This document shows, one piece after another, positions 34,897-43,891 of a DNA stretch of 64,000 nucleotides. Each line of letters starts with the position of its first letter. Positions within the stretch are counted from its first letter, which is position 1. The translations under genes were made by a program, and so were the position numbers. Below the pieces are notes generated by a model, which was given only the letters and a program-made list of their open reading frames with translations, made no database searches and was not told the origin of the DNA. Source of the stretch: Chitinophaga nivalis (GTDB lineage: Bacteria > Bacteroidota > Bacteroidia > Chitinophagales > Chitinophagaceae); contig NZ_JAPDNR010000001.1 in the NCBI RefSeq assembly GCF_025989125.1, positions 5,506,087 through 5,570,086 of the forward strand, read 5' to 3'.

Positions 34897-36408
34897 ATGA
34901 AAAAACTGGTATGCTTATTCCTGTTTGCCTCACAGCTGGCCTTTGCCCAGGATGCTGTTCCCTCCTTTGTGAAAGATAGTCTGGATAATTATGTGACGCG
35001 TGGGCTGGCCGACTGGCAGATTCCCGGTGTTGCCGTTGCTATTGTCAAAAATGGGAAAGTGGTATGGATGAAAGGCTATGGCGAGAAGGCCACCGGTTCC
35101 GCACAACCCGTAGGTGTACATACCGCCTTCATGATCGGCTCCAATACCAAAGCTTTTACCGCTACTGCCCTCGCCCTGTTGCAGGCAGAAAAGAAAATAT
35201 CGCTCAACGATAAGGTACAACGCTGGCTGCCGGACTTCACCTTATACGATTCTTACATTGCCAGAGAAGCCAATATCCGCGACCTCCTCAGCCATCGCCT
35301 GGGATTCGACACCTTTCAGGGCGATTTCACTTTCTTCGATTCAGACCTGACCAGTCAGCAGATACGAACAACCCTCGCTAAAATAAAACCGGCACTGGGT
35401 TTCCGGCAGTGGGGCTATTGTAATGCCGGCTATCTTACCGCGGGAGAAATTATTCCGAAAGTAACCGGTCAGTCGTGGGCCGCTTATCTGAAAGAAAAAA
35501 TTTTCATTCCCCTGCAAATGACGCATACCGTTACTACCGTACAGGAACTGCAAGGGCTATCCGACAAAGCATTGGCGCATACTGTCACCGCCGGAAAACT
35601 ACATACCATCCCTTATTGTAAAATCGACAACCTCGCGCCGGCAGGAGCGATCAGCTCCTCCGTGTATGATATGAGCCGCTGGGTACTGTTACAACTGAAT
35701 AATGGCAAAACAGCCGACCGGCAACTCATACCGGAATCCGTTATCCAGGCACTGCGACAGCCACAGGCCGTATTGGGCAATGGCGGCCCGCGGTACAACA
35801 CCGGGCATTTTGTACTATACGGACTGGGATGGATCATAGAAGAATATGATGGCCGTAAAATCGTGTCCCATACCGGTGGCGTGAATGGTTTTGTTTCCAG
35901 CGTTACCTTGCTGCCGGAAGAAAATCTGGGCATCGTCATACTCACCAACACCGACAACAATGCCTTTTATGTGGCGCTGCGCGATGAAATCCGCGATGCC
36001 TTCCTGGGGTTACCCTACCGTAATTACAGCCGGGTACTCAAAGAGGCGGTGAGTGCCGGAGAAGCCCGGCAGGCGCAGCTGCTGCAGGAACGCCGGCAGG
36101 AAAAACCTACGCAATCTGCCGCCAACTTACCATTGCAGGCCTATACCGGCGCATACCAACATCCAGTTTATGGCGGCATGCACATCACCCTGGAAAAAAC
36201 AGGACTGGTCATGCATTTTCAGCATCATAAAACTTTACAGGGCCAGCTGGAGCCGGTAGGCAACCACGAATTCATCTGCACTTACAATGCATCCCTGTAT
36301 GGCGTGAAGCTGTTACCTGCTCAGGTAAAAGACGGAAAAGTAGTGTCTGTCACTGTGCGGGTAGCCGACGACGTGGAAACAACCCCGTATGTATTCGTAA
36401 AACAATGA
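34897..36408 (+). CDS. Serine hydrolase, beta-lactamase family with C-terminal DUF3471-like domain
   Basis: A 503-residue exported protein (signal about 1-18, LAFAQ). The class C motifs are SNTK (82-85), YCN in QWGYCNAGY and HTGG in SHTGGVNGF. A C-terminal beta domain (about 400-503, LPLQAYTGAYQHPVYGG) matches the DUF3471-type extension found on peptidase/esterase relatives. It probably acts on D-amino-acid peptides or esters in the periplasm. It is monocistronic with its own terminator. Confidence 0.87.
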   Translation: MKKLVCLFLFASQLAFAQDAVPSFVKDSLDNYVTRGLADWQIPGVAVAIVKNGKVVWMKGYGEKATGSAQPVGVHTAFMIGSNTKAFTATALALLQAEKKISLNDKVQRWLPDFTLYDSYIAREANIRDLLSHRLGFDTFQGDFTFFDSDLTSQQIRTTLAKIKPALGFRQWGYCNAGYLTAGEIIPKVTGQSWAAYLKEKIFIPLQMTHTVTTVQELQGLSDKALAHTVTAGKLHTIPYCKIDNLAPAGAISSSVYDMSRWVLLQLNNGKTADRQLIPESVIQALRQPQAVLGNGGPRYNTGHFVLYGLGWIIEEYDGRKIVSHTGGVNGFVSSVTLLPEENLGIVILTNTDNNAFYVALRDEIRDAFLGLPYRNYSRVLKEAVSAGEARQAQLLQERRQEKPTQSAANLPLQAYTGAYQHPVYGGMHITLEKTGLVMHFQHHKTLQGQLEPVGNHEFICTYNASLYGVKLLPAQVKDGKVVSVTVRVADDVETTPYVFVKQ

Positions 36409-36421
36409 TTCCAGCCACGAT

Positions 36422-36460
36422 ATCCCCGTTACCTTCCCCACAGGTAACGGGGATTTTATA
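36422..36460 (+). terminator. Intrinsic terminator of serine hydrolase gene
   Basis: ATCCCCGTTACC (36422-36433) pairs perfectly with GGTAACGGGGAT (36443-36454), followed by TTTTAT. It is 14 nt after the stop codon. Confidence 0.85.
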
Positions 36461-36572
36461 TGTGGACATTTCAGGCTGTAATGGGCTATATTGGTTTGTT
36501 GCATCTATGGCAAAACCGGAGCACTCCTGGTGCTACCTTTAAATAATATCTGAAGGGTATGCTCTGCGCAGT

Positions 36573-37970
36573 TTATGCCTGTCCCTTTTTGACAGCCGCC
36601 TGTTTGCGTACCAGGCGATACCCCGGTACCAGTGCCAGCAATAACAACACCACCACTACCATCAGCGTCTCCCGAAAGGCGATGGCATAATTATTTCCGG
36701 CTGCCACATCAAAGAACACCTGGCCGATCAAAGCCACACCCAGGGCAGATCCTATCTGCAGCGCAAAATTGATCAACCCGGAACCCAATCCTATAAATGC
36801 CTGCGGAATACCGTTTAAACTGATACGTACAATCGACGACAGGGTAAATCCCATGCCCATACCAGCCACCCATAGTCCTACGTAAAACAGGATACCCGAC
36901 TGCCCGGCCGGCTGCCATAATGCAGCGATCATCAACGTAAATCCCGCAGCATACAAACTGATACCCAGCAATAATATGCGGTCACCGATATAACGGGTTA
37001 TGCTGGCAGCAGCGAGCGAACAAATCAGGAATCCCAGCCCGAAAGGGATAATCGCCAGGCCGGCCTGCATAGCCTGCCAATGCAAACCATTTTGCAGGAA
37101 AAGCCCCAGTGCCAGGTAGAAGATACCGCTGGTATAAAATAAAAAAGCCGTACCGATACCACCCGCCAGCTGCGGGTAGCGGAGTATCCGCATATCGATC
37201 AGCGGCGTGCGGCCACGCTGCATCAGCCTGTTTTCATACCAGAAAAACAACAACAATACCGGTATACTCATCCCCAACATCACTTTTATACGCAAAGGCC
37301 AGTACAGGTCAAATCCACAGGTCAGCGGGTATATCACCAGTAACAGGCAGGCCGACAACAGGCAGATACCCAACCAATCTATAGGTCCCTGCTGTTCACT
37401 TTTATGTTCCGGCAGGTATTTCAGACCGGCGATCAACGCCACGATACCAATAGGGACATTAATGAGAAAAATAACCTTCCAGCCTAGCCCCGCTATATTC
37501 ATGGCAATCAGTAAACCGCCCAGCAGCTGTCCTAATACGGCAGCCAGGCCGAAAGTGAAACTGTAATATCCCATCACCCGGATCTTTTCCTCCGGGGTAT
37601 ACACTACCTGAATGATGGCCAATACCTGTGGCGCCATAATAGCACCGGCAATGCCCTGCAACACCCGGCCGGCAATCAGTACGGTGGTATCTGGCGCGCA
37701 ACCACAGATCAAAGAAGCAGTAATAAAACCAAACAGCCCGCAAAGAAACATCCGCTTGCGCCCCATCAGATCTCCCAGCCGGCCGCCGGTAATCTGAAAT
37801 ACGGCATAGGCAGCCGTGTAGAATGAAACGATCATTTGCAGCGACGCCGGTTCGGCGTGCAGGTCTTGCTGGATGGCCGTCAACGCCAGGTTAACAATGT
37901 AAAAATCCAGTGGCGATAAGACGGCGGCGATCAATAAAATAAAGAGAATAATTTTTTTCCTGTACATCAT
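36573..37970 (-). CDS. MFS drug-efflux transporter (DHA2 type)
   Basis: A 465-residue membrane protein from the ATG giving MMYRKKIILFILLIAAVLSP; upstream in-frame codons add an implausible hydrophilic tail. It has 14 hydrophobic segments. Motif A is GGRLGDLMGRKRMF and motif C is in the fifth helix (GLAAVLGQLLGGLL); LDFYIVNLALTAIQ in helix 1 is typical of EmrB/QacA drug-proton antiporters. The substrate is unknown. The next gene upstream on this strand, DoxX, shares the sequence GTTGCAACTTTGC in its upstream region. Confidence 0.9.
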   Translation of the reverse strand: MMYRKKIILFILLIAAVLSPLDFYIVNLALTAIQQDLHAEPASLQMIVSFYTAAYAVFQITGGRLGDLMGRKRMFLCGLFGFITASLICGCAPDTTVLIAGRVLQGIAGAIMAPQVLAIIQVVYTPEEKIRVMGYYSFTFGLAAVLGQLLGGLLIAMNIAGLGWKVIFLINVPIGIVALIAGLKYLPEHKSEQQGPIDWLGICLLSACLLLVIYPLTCGFDLYWPLRIKVMLGMSIPVLLLFFWYENRLMQRGRTPLIDMRILRYPQLAGGIGTAFLFYTSGIFYLALGLFLQNGLHWQAMQAGLAIIPFGLGFLICSLAAASITRYIGDRILLLGISLYAAGFTLMIAALWQPAGQSGILFYVGLWVAGMGMGFTLSSIVRISLNGIPQAFIGLGSGLINFALQIGSALGVALIGQVFFDVAAGNNYAIAFRETLMVVVVLLLLALVPGYRLVRKQAAVKKGQA

Positions 37971-38088
37971 TTCCGGATTAGACAGCAAAGTTGCAACAGG
38001 AAGCGGAAGGGATGATAACGCAATCCGTTTTTTCATTGACGCAATACGAAGTATATAAGCACACGGGCTGCCCTGGCCCGTGTTGTTC

Positions 38089-38547
38089 CTACGATGCGAG
38101 CCAGCGGTCCAGCGAATAGCGCCCGCCACCGGTGATCAATAGCGCCAGACACATACCTAGTACCAGCAGGTGAAACTCAAAGCCTTCCTGTCCGGCTGGC
38201 AGCTTCCCGAACCAGTTCATGAAAAAGCCATTTTTGCCATGGATGCAAATAATCATCCCGATGAAAAGTCCGCCAATACCGATGGCAGCTATACGTGTAC
38301 CCATCCCCGTTAGTAGCAGGACTGTACCACCACATTCTACCAGGATGGCCAAGGCTGCCACGTATGCCGGTAGTCCGGCCACTTCCGTCATGAATTTCAT
38401 TTCGCCGGACAACCCCGGCCCGTTCAGCCAGCCAAACATTTTCTGCACCACATGTGGGAATAATACGCCGCCAATGGTCACTCTTAATATCAGCGGCACC
38501 CAGCTGTTGCCGGTACTCAATAGCTCTCTCATTACTTCTTTGTACAT
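38089..38547 (-). CDS. DoxX-family membrane protein
   Basis: A 152-residue protein with four transmembrane helices (about 13-33, 55-78, 83-105, 120-142). The DoxX/TQO pattern is present: LILRVTIGGVLFPHVVQKMFGW near the start and FHLLVLGMCLALLITGGGRYSLDRWL at the end. Members assist redox or quinone functions in the membrane; the specific role is unknown. It lies between the MFS pump and the Crp/Fnr regulator on the same strand. Confidence 0.88.
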   Translation of the reverse strand: MYKEVMRELLSTGNSWVPLILRVTIGGVLFPHVVQKMFGWLNGPGLSGEMKFMTEVAGLPAYVAALAILVECGGTVLLLTGMGTRIAAIGIGGLFIGMIICIHGKNGFFMNWFGKLPAGQEGFEFHLLVLGMCLALLITGGGRYSLDRWLAS

Positions 38548-38631
38548 CTTTTTTTGATGCAAAGTTGCAGCAGCAGGCAGCTGTTATATTGTGACATTTA
38601 TCAAAAAATTCCTGTGCGGAATGTCCTTGTT

Positions 38632-39213
38632 TTATTGTGAAAGGCGGCCAGGCTGACTACGCAGCCGGCTAAGGGTTTCGCGGGTAACGCCGAGGTAGGA
38701 AGCTATGTGCTGTTGCGAGAGGCGTTGTTCGATGGGACCATAATCTTTCAGGAAAGCCTCGTACCGTTCTGCAGCGCTTTTCTGCAGCAACAATATTCTT
38801 TGCTGCCACATCGCGCAGGTTTGCTGTAATACCCTGTGAAAATACCGTTCCAGCTGTGGCACGGTATGATAGAGGGTTTCCAGTGTCTCCTGATGAAGCT
38901 GTAACACCGTAGTGGCTTCGAGTGCCTGGATATTATACACAGAAGGCGTATGGGTCAGGAGGCTATGCCGGTCTGTCATCCACCAATCTTCAAAGCCGAA
39001 ATGTACGGTATGTTCGCGGCCATCGGTAGTCGTTTCATATTGCCGTACCCCGCCGGCGACAATAAAATAATCCCGGCGGCAGATGTCTCCTTCCTGCAGC
39101 AGGTATTGATGTTTGCGCAGTTTCTTTACTTCCAGCGCGTCACAGAAAAGTTGCTGTGCGGGTTCTTCCAGTGTAATGTAACGGGCTACGTGATGCAATA
39201 ACAAAGTATACAT
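38632..39213 (-). CDS. Crp/Fnr-family transcriptional regulator
   Basis: A 193-residue regulator with an N-terminal cNMP-binding-type beta barrel (LLQEGDICRRDYFIVAGGVRQY, HFGFEDWW) and a short C-terminal HTH (LSQQHIASYLGVTRETLSRLRS). There are no FNR-type cysteines. The adjacent MFS and DoxX genes are plausible targets (inference). A TATATTTG -7 box ends only 4 nt before the ATG, suggesting a leaderless transcript. Confidence 0.88.
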   Translation of the reverse strand: MYTLLLHHVARYITLEEPAQQLFCDALEVKKLRKHQYLLQEGDICRRDYFIVAGGVRQYETTTDGREHTVHFGFEDWWMTDRHSLLTHTPSVYNIQALEATTVLQLHQETLETLYHTVPQLERYFHRVLQQTCAMWQQRILLLQKSAAERYEAFLKDYGPIEQRLSQQHIASYLGVTRETLSRLRSQPGRLSQ

Positions 39214-39217
39214 GCAA

Positions 39218-39225
39218 CAAATATA
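39218..39225 (-). promoter_or_regulatory. -7 box abutting Crp/Fnr start codon
   Basis: TATATTTG on the minus strand matches TAnnTTTG and ends 4 nt upstream of the start codon. This fits a leaderless or near-leaderless mRNA. Confidence 0.45.
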
Positions 39226-39245
39226 CAGCAAGGAATTTCTCCCGC

Positions 39246-39740
39246 TTATTCCGTGTCTGTTTTTTGGGCCTCTCCGGCCGCCTGCTGGCTGGCATGTTTA
39301 CTTTCCGCATTATTAATCGCTTCTTCTACGGAATGAGATCCCGTCATACTGGATCTTTTTTTTGTTTCCTCTACGATGATACAATAGTATTTATGCAGGA
39401 TATCCAGTTCTTCTTCCGACAGATTTTCTACATCAATCAGGCGGTTGCTGGCAGCTTTATTGGCAGCCAGCAGCTCATTCAGTTTCAGCTGCACCGATTT
39501 CGCATCTTTGTTCTGCGACTTCTGTATGATAAATACCATCAGGAATGTCACGATGGTGGTGCCGGTATTAATCACCAGTTGCCAGGTATCAGAATAATGA
39601 AATAACGGACCGCTGACCGCCCATATCACAATAACGGCCAACGCCACAAAAAAGGCCCACTGACTGCCGGTTGCCGCAATGACTGCAGAAGCCATTTTCT
39701 CAAAAAAACGGTTGTTGTTTTTACCCGTAGTTGGTTTCAT
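39246..39740 (-). CDS. Low-affinity iron permease-like small membrane protein
   Basis: A 164-residue protein from the ATG giving MKPTTGKNNNRFFEKMASAVIAATGSQ; longer frames upstream are not protein-like. It has two hydrophobic helices (about 28-48 and 58-78) separated by a short loop (SGPLFHYSDTWQLVINTGTTIVTFLMVFIIQ). A hydrophilic helical tail contains KSVQLKLNELLAANKAASNRLIDVENLSEEEL. This matches the small bacterial 'low affinity iron permease' family, whose transport role is not proven. It is not coupled to its neighbours. Confidence 0.82.
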   Translation of the reverse strand: MKPTTGKNNNRFFEKMASAVIAATGSQWAFFVALAVIVIWAVSGPLFHYSDTWQLVINTGTTIVTFLMVFIIQKSQNKDAKSVQLKLNELLAANKAASNRLIDVENLSEEELDILHKYYCIIVEETKKRSSMTGSHSVEEAINNAESKHASQQAAGEAQKTDTE

Positions 39741-39952
39741 GATAGCACATTTAAATGATGAGCCGACAAGCCGGTACTTTCTGAGGCCTTTTATCCACAC
39801 CTTCCGGAAAGCGGGCATTCTCCATCGCACCGTGATGACGACTGTGCTGCACGTAGATGCTTTACAGTCAGGCATATGGAGGTACAGCCACGATAACACC
39901 GGTTGTCTGCTACCTACAGATAGCGGGTAAATTCCATGCCAGAAGTCAGCAT

Positions 39953-39983
39953 AAAAAAGCCCCAGGTCATACCTGGGGCCTTT
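39953..39983 (-). terminator. Intrinsic terminator of PH-domain gene
   Basis: GCCCCAGGT and ACCTGGGGC form a perfect stem and are followed on the minus strand by TTTTTT. It lies 23 nt after the stop at 40006. Confidence 0.88.
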
Positions 39984-40005
39984 CACTATCATAGCTGCAA
40001 CTATT

Positions 40006-40386
40006 TTATCCCAGCACATGGTGCGCCAGTACTTTCTGTACTTCATATACATCCACAGATCTGTTGAACTGCTTTTTGATGCTGGGGTTTATTTCGCCGG
40101 ATATCCATATTTTCAGCTCTGCATCCAGGTCGAAAGTACCGGCAGTTTCTACGCTGAAACGGGAAATACTTTTATAGACGATGCTGCGGTATTCTGTTTT
40201 ACTACCGGTCAGCCCCTGCTTATCGATGAGAATTAATCTTTTGTTGGTGAAGATAAACGTGTCTCTGATCAGCTTAAATCCCATCTCGATGGTTTCTTTA
40301 TCAATCAGTAGTTTACCGTAATCTTTGTTTAGTTGCTCCTGGCTTACGGCGCCGGCATTGCCCATTAGTCCGGAAAATAATCCCAT
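40006..40386 (-). CDS. Bacterial PH-domain protein
   Basis: A 126-residue protein. From about residue 35 it shows the bacterial pleckstrin-homology pattern: FKLIRDTFIFTNKRLILIDKQ, then KTEYRSIVYKSISRFSVETAG and a C-terminal helix. The family (YvbH/DUF1696-like) is widespread and of unknown role. It has no signal peptide. It is a single-gene unit with its own terminator. Confidence 0.87.
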   Translation of the reverse strand: MGLFSGLMGNAGAVSQEQLNKDYGKLLIDKETIEMGFKLIRDTFIFTNKRLILIDKQGLTGSKTEYRSIVYKSISRFSVETAGTFDLDAELKIWISGEINPSIKKQFNRSVDVYEVQKVLAHHVLG

Positions 40387-40792
40387 AGATAAATTTGTAT
40401 TTAATAGTATTGATTAGATAGGTATATTTTTTGCGTGTCTTGCCGACATGATAAAAAAGCCCGGGCTATTGGTCGTCATCATCGCTACCCCTAAAAGTAT
40501 AAGGTGTTGTTATCAAAATTACTCTCGGTAAATATAATACAATGTACTTATCCTGAAATATAAATTTACCACGATCATTATCTTTCCTTTTCCATTACAC
40601 CTAAATACTTTACCAGAGATGATTACAGCGTAAATATAACTTATAAAAACGGGTAGTATGGTTGCTGTTTTTCGCGACGCGTTGTTTCTTATCGAGTATC
40701 AATAAGCCCCAACTAGTGCATCCGGAATGATTACTTTTAAACCATCGAAGTAGCCTGTTCCCTTGTTTATTTATCAACCAAAACCCACCACC
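40387..40792. other. 406-bp intergenic stretch
   Basis: Divergent promoter region between the PH-domain gene and the lipoprotein gene. No small gene or dyad stood out apart from a short GCCCGGGC palindrome near 40458. Confidence 0.5.
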
Positions 40793-42046
40793 ATGAAGTT
40801 TATTCAAACATGTTACCTGTTAAGTCTGCCTGCTCTCCTGCTATTGGCAGCCTGTTCTAAAAACAACGATATTCCTGCTGTAACAACAATTGGTATTGAT
40901 GAAACAGCGATTCAAAAAAGTCTGGGTGATTATCCTTCATTTGCAAATGAAGCCGCCTTCACGAAAAAGCTGCAGGAAATAACCAGGCTATCGCCGGCAG
41001 CACAGTTGCATCAACAAGGTGTGCTAACTTATACCTCACTGGCAGCCCGCTTCCTGGAGTTTGACCACGCAGTCAGGGAGATGGAAAAGAAGAGAGATAC
41101 CAGCGGATTTTACCTGCTGAAAGCCCGGTATGCATCGGTGGTATACTGGAAAGCGCCGGATGAATATCGCGTGAATGCACCGGACTGGGCAACGGCACAA
41201 CTGGTAAATGCGCATGGCATCGTGAAAATAGGCAATGCCTTGTATCAGTTCAGCAAAGGTAAAACCGTTGCGCTGAAAAGCGGTACCCTGGCCACCTTGC
41301 AGCAAGCCATTGCGGCAACCTGGAATGTGGACAAAGCTAACTACCAGGTACAGGTTACCAATCCGAATGATGAGAATGCAGTCAACAGCCTCCTTACCAA
41401 ATCGCATCCGGGGTATCTGTGGCTGGACCTTTCCGGCAATAATCCGGATGAAGGCAAAACCACGGTAAACGTAACACCGCAGGCCGTATTTGTGACGTCT
41501 ACCAAGCGATTATATTACCAGGTGAGAATGATTAACACCAGAAAAAACGGCACCGTATATTGTATGACGCAGCTGGAATACCGGGCCCAGGAAAAATTAC
41601 TGATCTTCTGGCAATGGGCGCCAGCCGTTGAATTTAAAATGGATGGCCGTTTCCAGTTTATATTTTCCGATGCTTTACTTGATCCGTATGCCGTACAGGT
41701 ATATTCGAATACAGGCATCGTAGACCGCTACTATGAAAAATACTACAACCCAGAAACCTGGGGCACACAAATCCTGGGTATCTCCAGTAACATTATCAAT
41801 CACACAGATCCGATTTCAGTGGTAGGTTTTCCGGGCAATAACGTAAGCCGCGACATGCTGGCAGATATCAAAACACATCCGGATGGGCCCAAATACATTT
41901 TCCATGACGGATTACTGGGCAACCAGGCCAGCCCCACCTATTATCTGCACCAGGTAAGATCACTGCATAAAGATCCGCTGACCTTAACCACGCCGACCAA
42001 TTTTACCTGCCGGGTAGGCGGTGTAAATTTCGATATTAATTTTTAG
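40793..42046 (+). CDS. Hypothetical lipoprotein
   Basis: A 417-residue protein from ATG. It has a lipoprotein signal (MKFIQTCYLLSLPALLLLAACSKN, lipid-attachment Cys at about 21). The mature part starts with a helical region of about 100 residues, then a beta-rich region with NGTVYCMTQLEYRAQEKLLIFWQW and NPETWGTQILGISSN. No catalytic motif or known domain is recognised. It is probably outer-membrane-anchored. It is a single gene with a strong terminator. Confidence 0.75.
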   Translation: MKFIQTCYLLSLPALLLLAACSKNNDIPAVTTIGIDETAIQKSLGDYPSFANEAAFTKKLQEITRLSPAAQLHQQGVLTYTSLAARFLEFDHAVREMEKKRDTSGFYLLKARYASVVYWKAPDEYRVNAPDWATAQLVNAHGIVKIGNALYQFSKGKTVALKSGTLATLQQAIAATWNVDKANYQVQVTNPNDENAVNSLLTKSHPGYLWLDLSGNNPDEGKTTVNVTPQAVFVTSTKRLYYQVRMINTRKNGTVYCMTQLEYRAQEKLLIFWQWAPAVEFKMDGRFQFIFSDALLDPYAVQVYSNTGIVDRYYEKYYNPETWGTQILGISSNIINHTDPISVVGFPGNNVSRDMLADIKTHPDGPKYIFHDGLLGNQASPTYYLHQVRSLHKDPLTLTTPTNFTCRVGGVNFDINF

Positions 42047-42147
42047 CGATTATGCGATCTGCGGGAAAGCCGCTATTTCCGGATGGGCGTACCATTAGCC
42101 CGGAACAGGTTACTGTTAGGCAACATCCGGAAGTGAGCGGAGCTCCC

Positions 42148-42183
42148 ACATAAAAACCTGCGCAAGGCGCGGGTTTTTATGTT
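42148..42183 (+). terminator. Intrinsic terminator of lipoprotein gene
   Basis: ACATAAAAACC pairs with GGTTTTTATGT around a GCGC/GCGC core, ending in a T-run. It is about 100 nt after the stop codon. Confidence 0.85.
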
Positions 42184-42210
42184 ATCCTGGTGTCCGGCTC
42201 ATTATATTTT

Positions 42211-42251
42211 TAGATAGACCTCTCTATTTTTTAAAATAGTTCCTATATTTG
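42211..42251 (+). promoter_or_regulatory. TetR autoregulatory operator and -7 box
   Basis: TAGATAGACCTCTCTA (42211-42226) is an imperfect dyad related to the ATAGATAGATCTATCTAT palindromes found before the two downstream genes. TATATTTG (42244-42251) is a -7 box 17 nt before the TetR start. The dyad would cover the -33 region, consistent with self-repression (inference). Confidence 0.6.
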
Positions 42252-42268
42252 TCTTCCAATTCAGGCTT

Positions 42269-42832
42269 ATGCAAGAGAAAGTTAAAGTACGGGACAGGAT
42301 CCTCCATGTCGCCACTGATTTGTTTTACCACCAGGGTTTTAATCAAACCGGTATTAATCAGATTATTGCGGAAGCAGATATTGCCATTGGTTCTTTGTAT
42401 AATCATTTTCCGTCTAAAAATGATTTACTGCTGGCCTATTTACAACGGCAGGAAGATGAGTTGTTTGAAGGGTTTGAACAGGCTATTAAGGGGGTTACCC
42501 ATCCGCGGGATAAAGTCCTGAAATTTATAGATTACCGCATTGCGCAACAGCAAAGCTCCGGGTTCTGTGGCTGCCCTTTCACGAAAATCATTTCGGAAAT
42601 CGGCGACCGGGATCCGAAAGTACAGCAGCTGGTACAGTCGCACAAAGAAAAACAGCGTACCATGCTGTATGGCTTTATCAAACAGATGGAGTATACCGGA
42701 TCGCTGGACAGGAAGCTGCTGGCTGATACCCTGTTCCTGATGCTGGAAGGCGCTACCATCAGCACCACTATTCACCAGAATATACAGGCGTTGGAGAGTG
42801 TGAAAAAATACCTGAAAAAGATCAGCGATTAA
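42269..42832 (+). CDS. TetR-family regulator of the hydrolase/MFS cluster
   Basis: A 187-residue TetR protein. The HTH (about 5-52) is KVRDRILHVATDLFYHQGFNQTGINQIIAEADIAIGSLYNHFPSKNDLL. The C-terminal ligand domain contains FCGCPFTKI, a segment seen in the YxaF/LmrA-like branch. Its own promoter and the upstream regions of the next two genes all carry ATAGATAG-type dyads, so it probably represses itself, the dehalogenase-like hydrolase and the MFS pump. The inducing ligand is unknown and may be a substrate of the pump or hydrolase. Confidence 0.9.
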   Translation: MQEKVKVRDRILHVATDLFYHQGFNQTGINQIIAEADIAIGSLYNHFPSKNDLLLAYLQRQEDELFEGFEQAIKGVTHPRDKVLKFIDYRIAQQQSSGFCGCPFTKIISEIGDRDPKVQQLVQSHKEKQRTMLYGFIKQMEYTGSLDRKLLADTLFLMLEGATISTTIHQNIQALESVKKYLKKISD

Positions 42833-42848
42833 TTTTTTTGAAAGATAA

Positions 42849-42872
42849 AAATAGATATATCTATCTATTTTA
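42849..42872 (+). promoter_or_regulatory. Operator copy upstream of hydrolase
   Basis: ATAGATATATCTATCTAT (42851-42868) differs from the perfect palindrome before the MFS gene at a single base. It lies about 50 nt upstream of the hydrolase start. Confidence 0.65.
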
Positions 42873-42917
42873 AATATTCTCTTTCCGGCCCGACTATTAT
42901 TTTAAATCTATATCAAC

Positions 42918-43844
42918 ATGATACCTATCAATGAAACATTCAACGGCACGTTTCCTTTCGCGCCGCATGTCAGTACCGTGGCGGGATACCGGATGCATTA
43001 CGTGGACGAAGGCGAAGGACCCGTAGTACTCTGTCTGCATGGCGAACCTACCTGGGGCTACCTGTTTCGCGAACTCATCTCCCGGCTGGCAGCCGATCAC
43101 CGGGTGATTGTACCGGACCACATGGGATTCGGGAAAAGCGAAACTCCGGCCGACCGCACCTACTGGCTGCAGGACCACATTCAAAATCTGGAACAACTGG
43201 TACTCGCGCTCGACCTCCGCGCCATCACGCTCGTCATGCATGATTTTGGTGGTCCCGTTGGTATGGGATTGGCGGCCCGGCATCCGGAACGGATCGCCCG
43301 CATCATCAGCCTGAATGCGCCGGTGCCTTTCGGGCAGCCGGAGCTGGCTGCAGCGCTGCAGGCCAATGCTGCCACCGCTCCCTGGTTTCAATGGATCTTA
43401 CAAGCCGAAGCCGCGGGTACGCTGGAACAGGTACTGACGCAACTGCACTATCATATCCTTAGTACCCTGCACCTGAACGGATTTGAGCGGAAAGACCTGA
43501 TCACCGACACGTGGCTGGCAGCGTGGCGCACACCTTTTACTACGCCTGCAGACACCCTGGGCGCGCTGGGATGGGCCAAAGGATTTGCCACAGGTGCACA
43601 TGTTTTTGAAACGCCTTCCGCCGCCGTGCAAGAGCAAATCAGTCGCTTACCGGCGATGGCCGTCTGGGGTATGGCAGATCAAACCTTACAGGCCACTCAT
43701 TTCCTGCCATTGTTCCGGACCCTTTTTCCGGCTGGTCAGCTACATGAATTGCCCGGTGTAGGCCATTACAGTCCGGAAGATGCACCGGAAAATATTGGTC
43801 TGCTGGTACGTCGGTTTCTCGATGCTACTCCTCTGCTTCTCTAA
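42918..43844 (+). CDS. Haloalkane dehalogenase-like alpha/beta hydrolase
   Basis: A 308-residue cytosolic alpha/beta hydrolase. HGEPTWGYLFR (41-51) is the oxyanion/halide-binding loop typical of haloalkane dehalogenases of the DhlA branch. The nucleophile is Asp109 in VMHDFGGPVG, and the catalytic His is 283 in GVGHYSPEDAPE. Authentic haloalkane dehalogenases have Trp directly after the nucleophile to bind halide, whereas this protein has Phe110. It may therefore hydrolyse another ester or epoxide or have altered halide specificity. It lies between a TetR regulator and an MFS pump, each with a matching operator. Confidence 0.83.
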   Translation: MIPINETFNGTFPFAPHVSTVAGYRMHYVDEGEGPVVLCLHGEPTWGYLFRELISRLAADHRVIVPDHMGFGKSETPADRTYWLQDHIQNLEQLVLALDLRAITLVMHDFGGPVGMGLAARHPERIARIISLNAPVPFGQPELAAALQANAATAPWFQWILQAEAAGTLEQVLTQLHYHILSTLHLNGFERKDLITDTWLAAWRTPFTTPADTLGALGWAKGFATGAHVFETPSAAVQEQISRLPAMAVWGMADQTLQATHFLPLFRTLFPAGQLHELPGVGHYSPEDAPENIGLLVRRFLDATPLLL

Positions 43845-43862
43845 TTATTTTTTTCTTTAAAA

Positions 43863-43880
43863 ATAGATAGATCTATCTAT
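43863..43880 (+). promoter_or_regulatory. Perfect 18-bp operator upstream of MFS gene
   Basis: ATAGATAGATCTATCTAT is a perfect palindrome ending 11 nt before the MFS start codon. It is the best copy of the motif present three times in this cluster and the likely binding site of the TetR at 42269. Confidence 0.7.
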
Positions 43881-43891
43881 ATAAATATAAT

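Noticed and set aside
40610..40807. Minus-strand frame beginning MNKLHGGG, resembling a GG leader
   Set aside because: The GGG comes from the antisense of the ACC repeat before the lipoprotein start; the frame overlaps that real gene.
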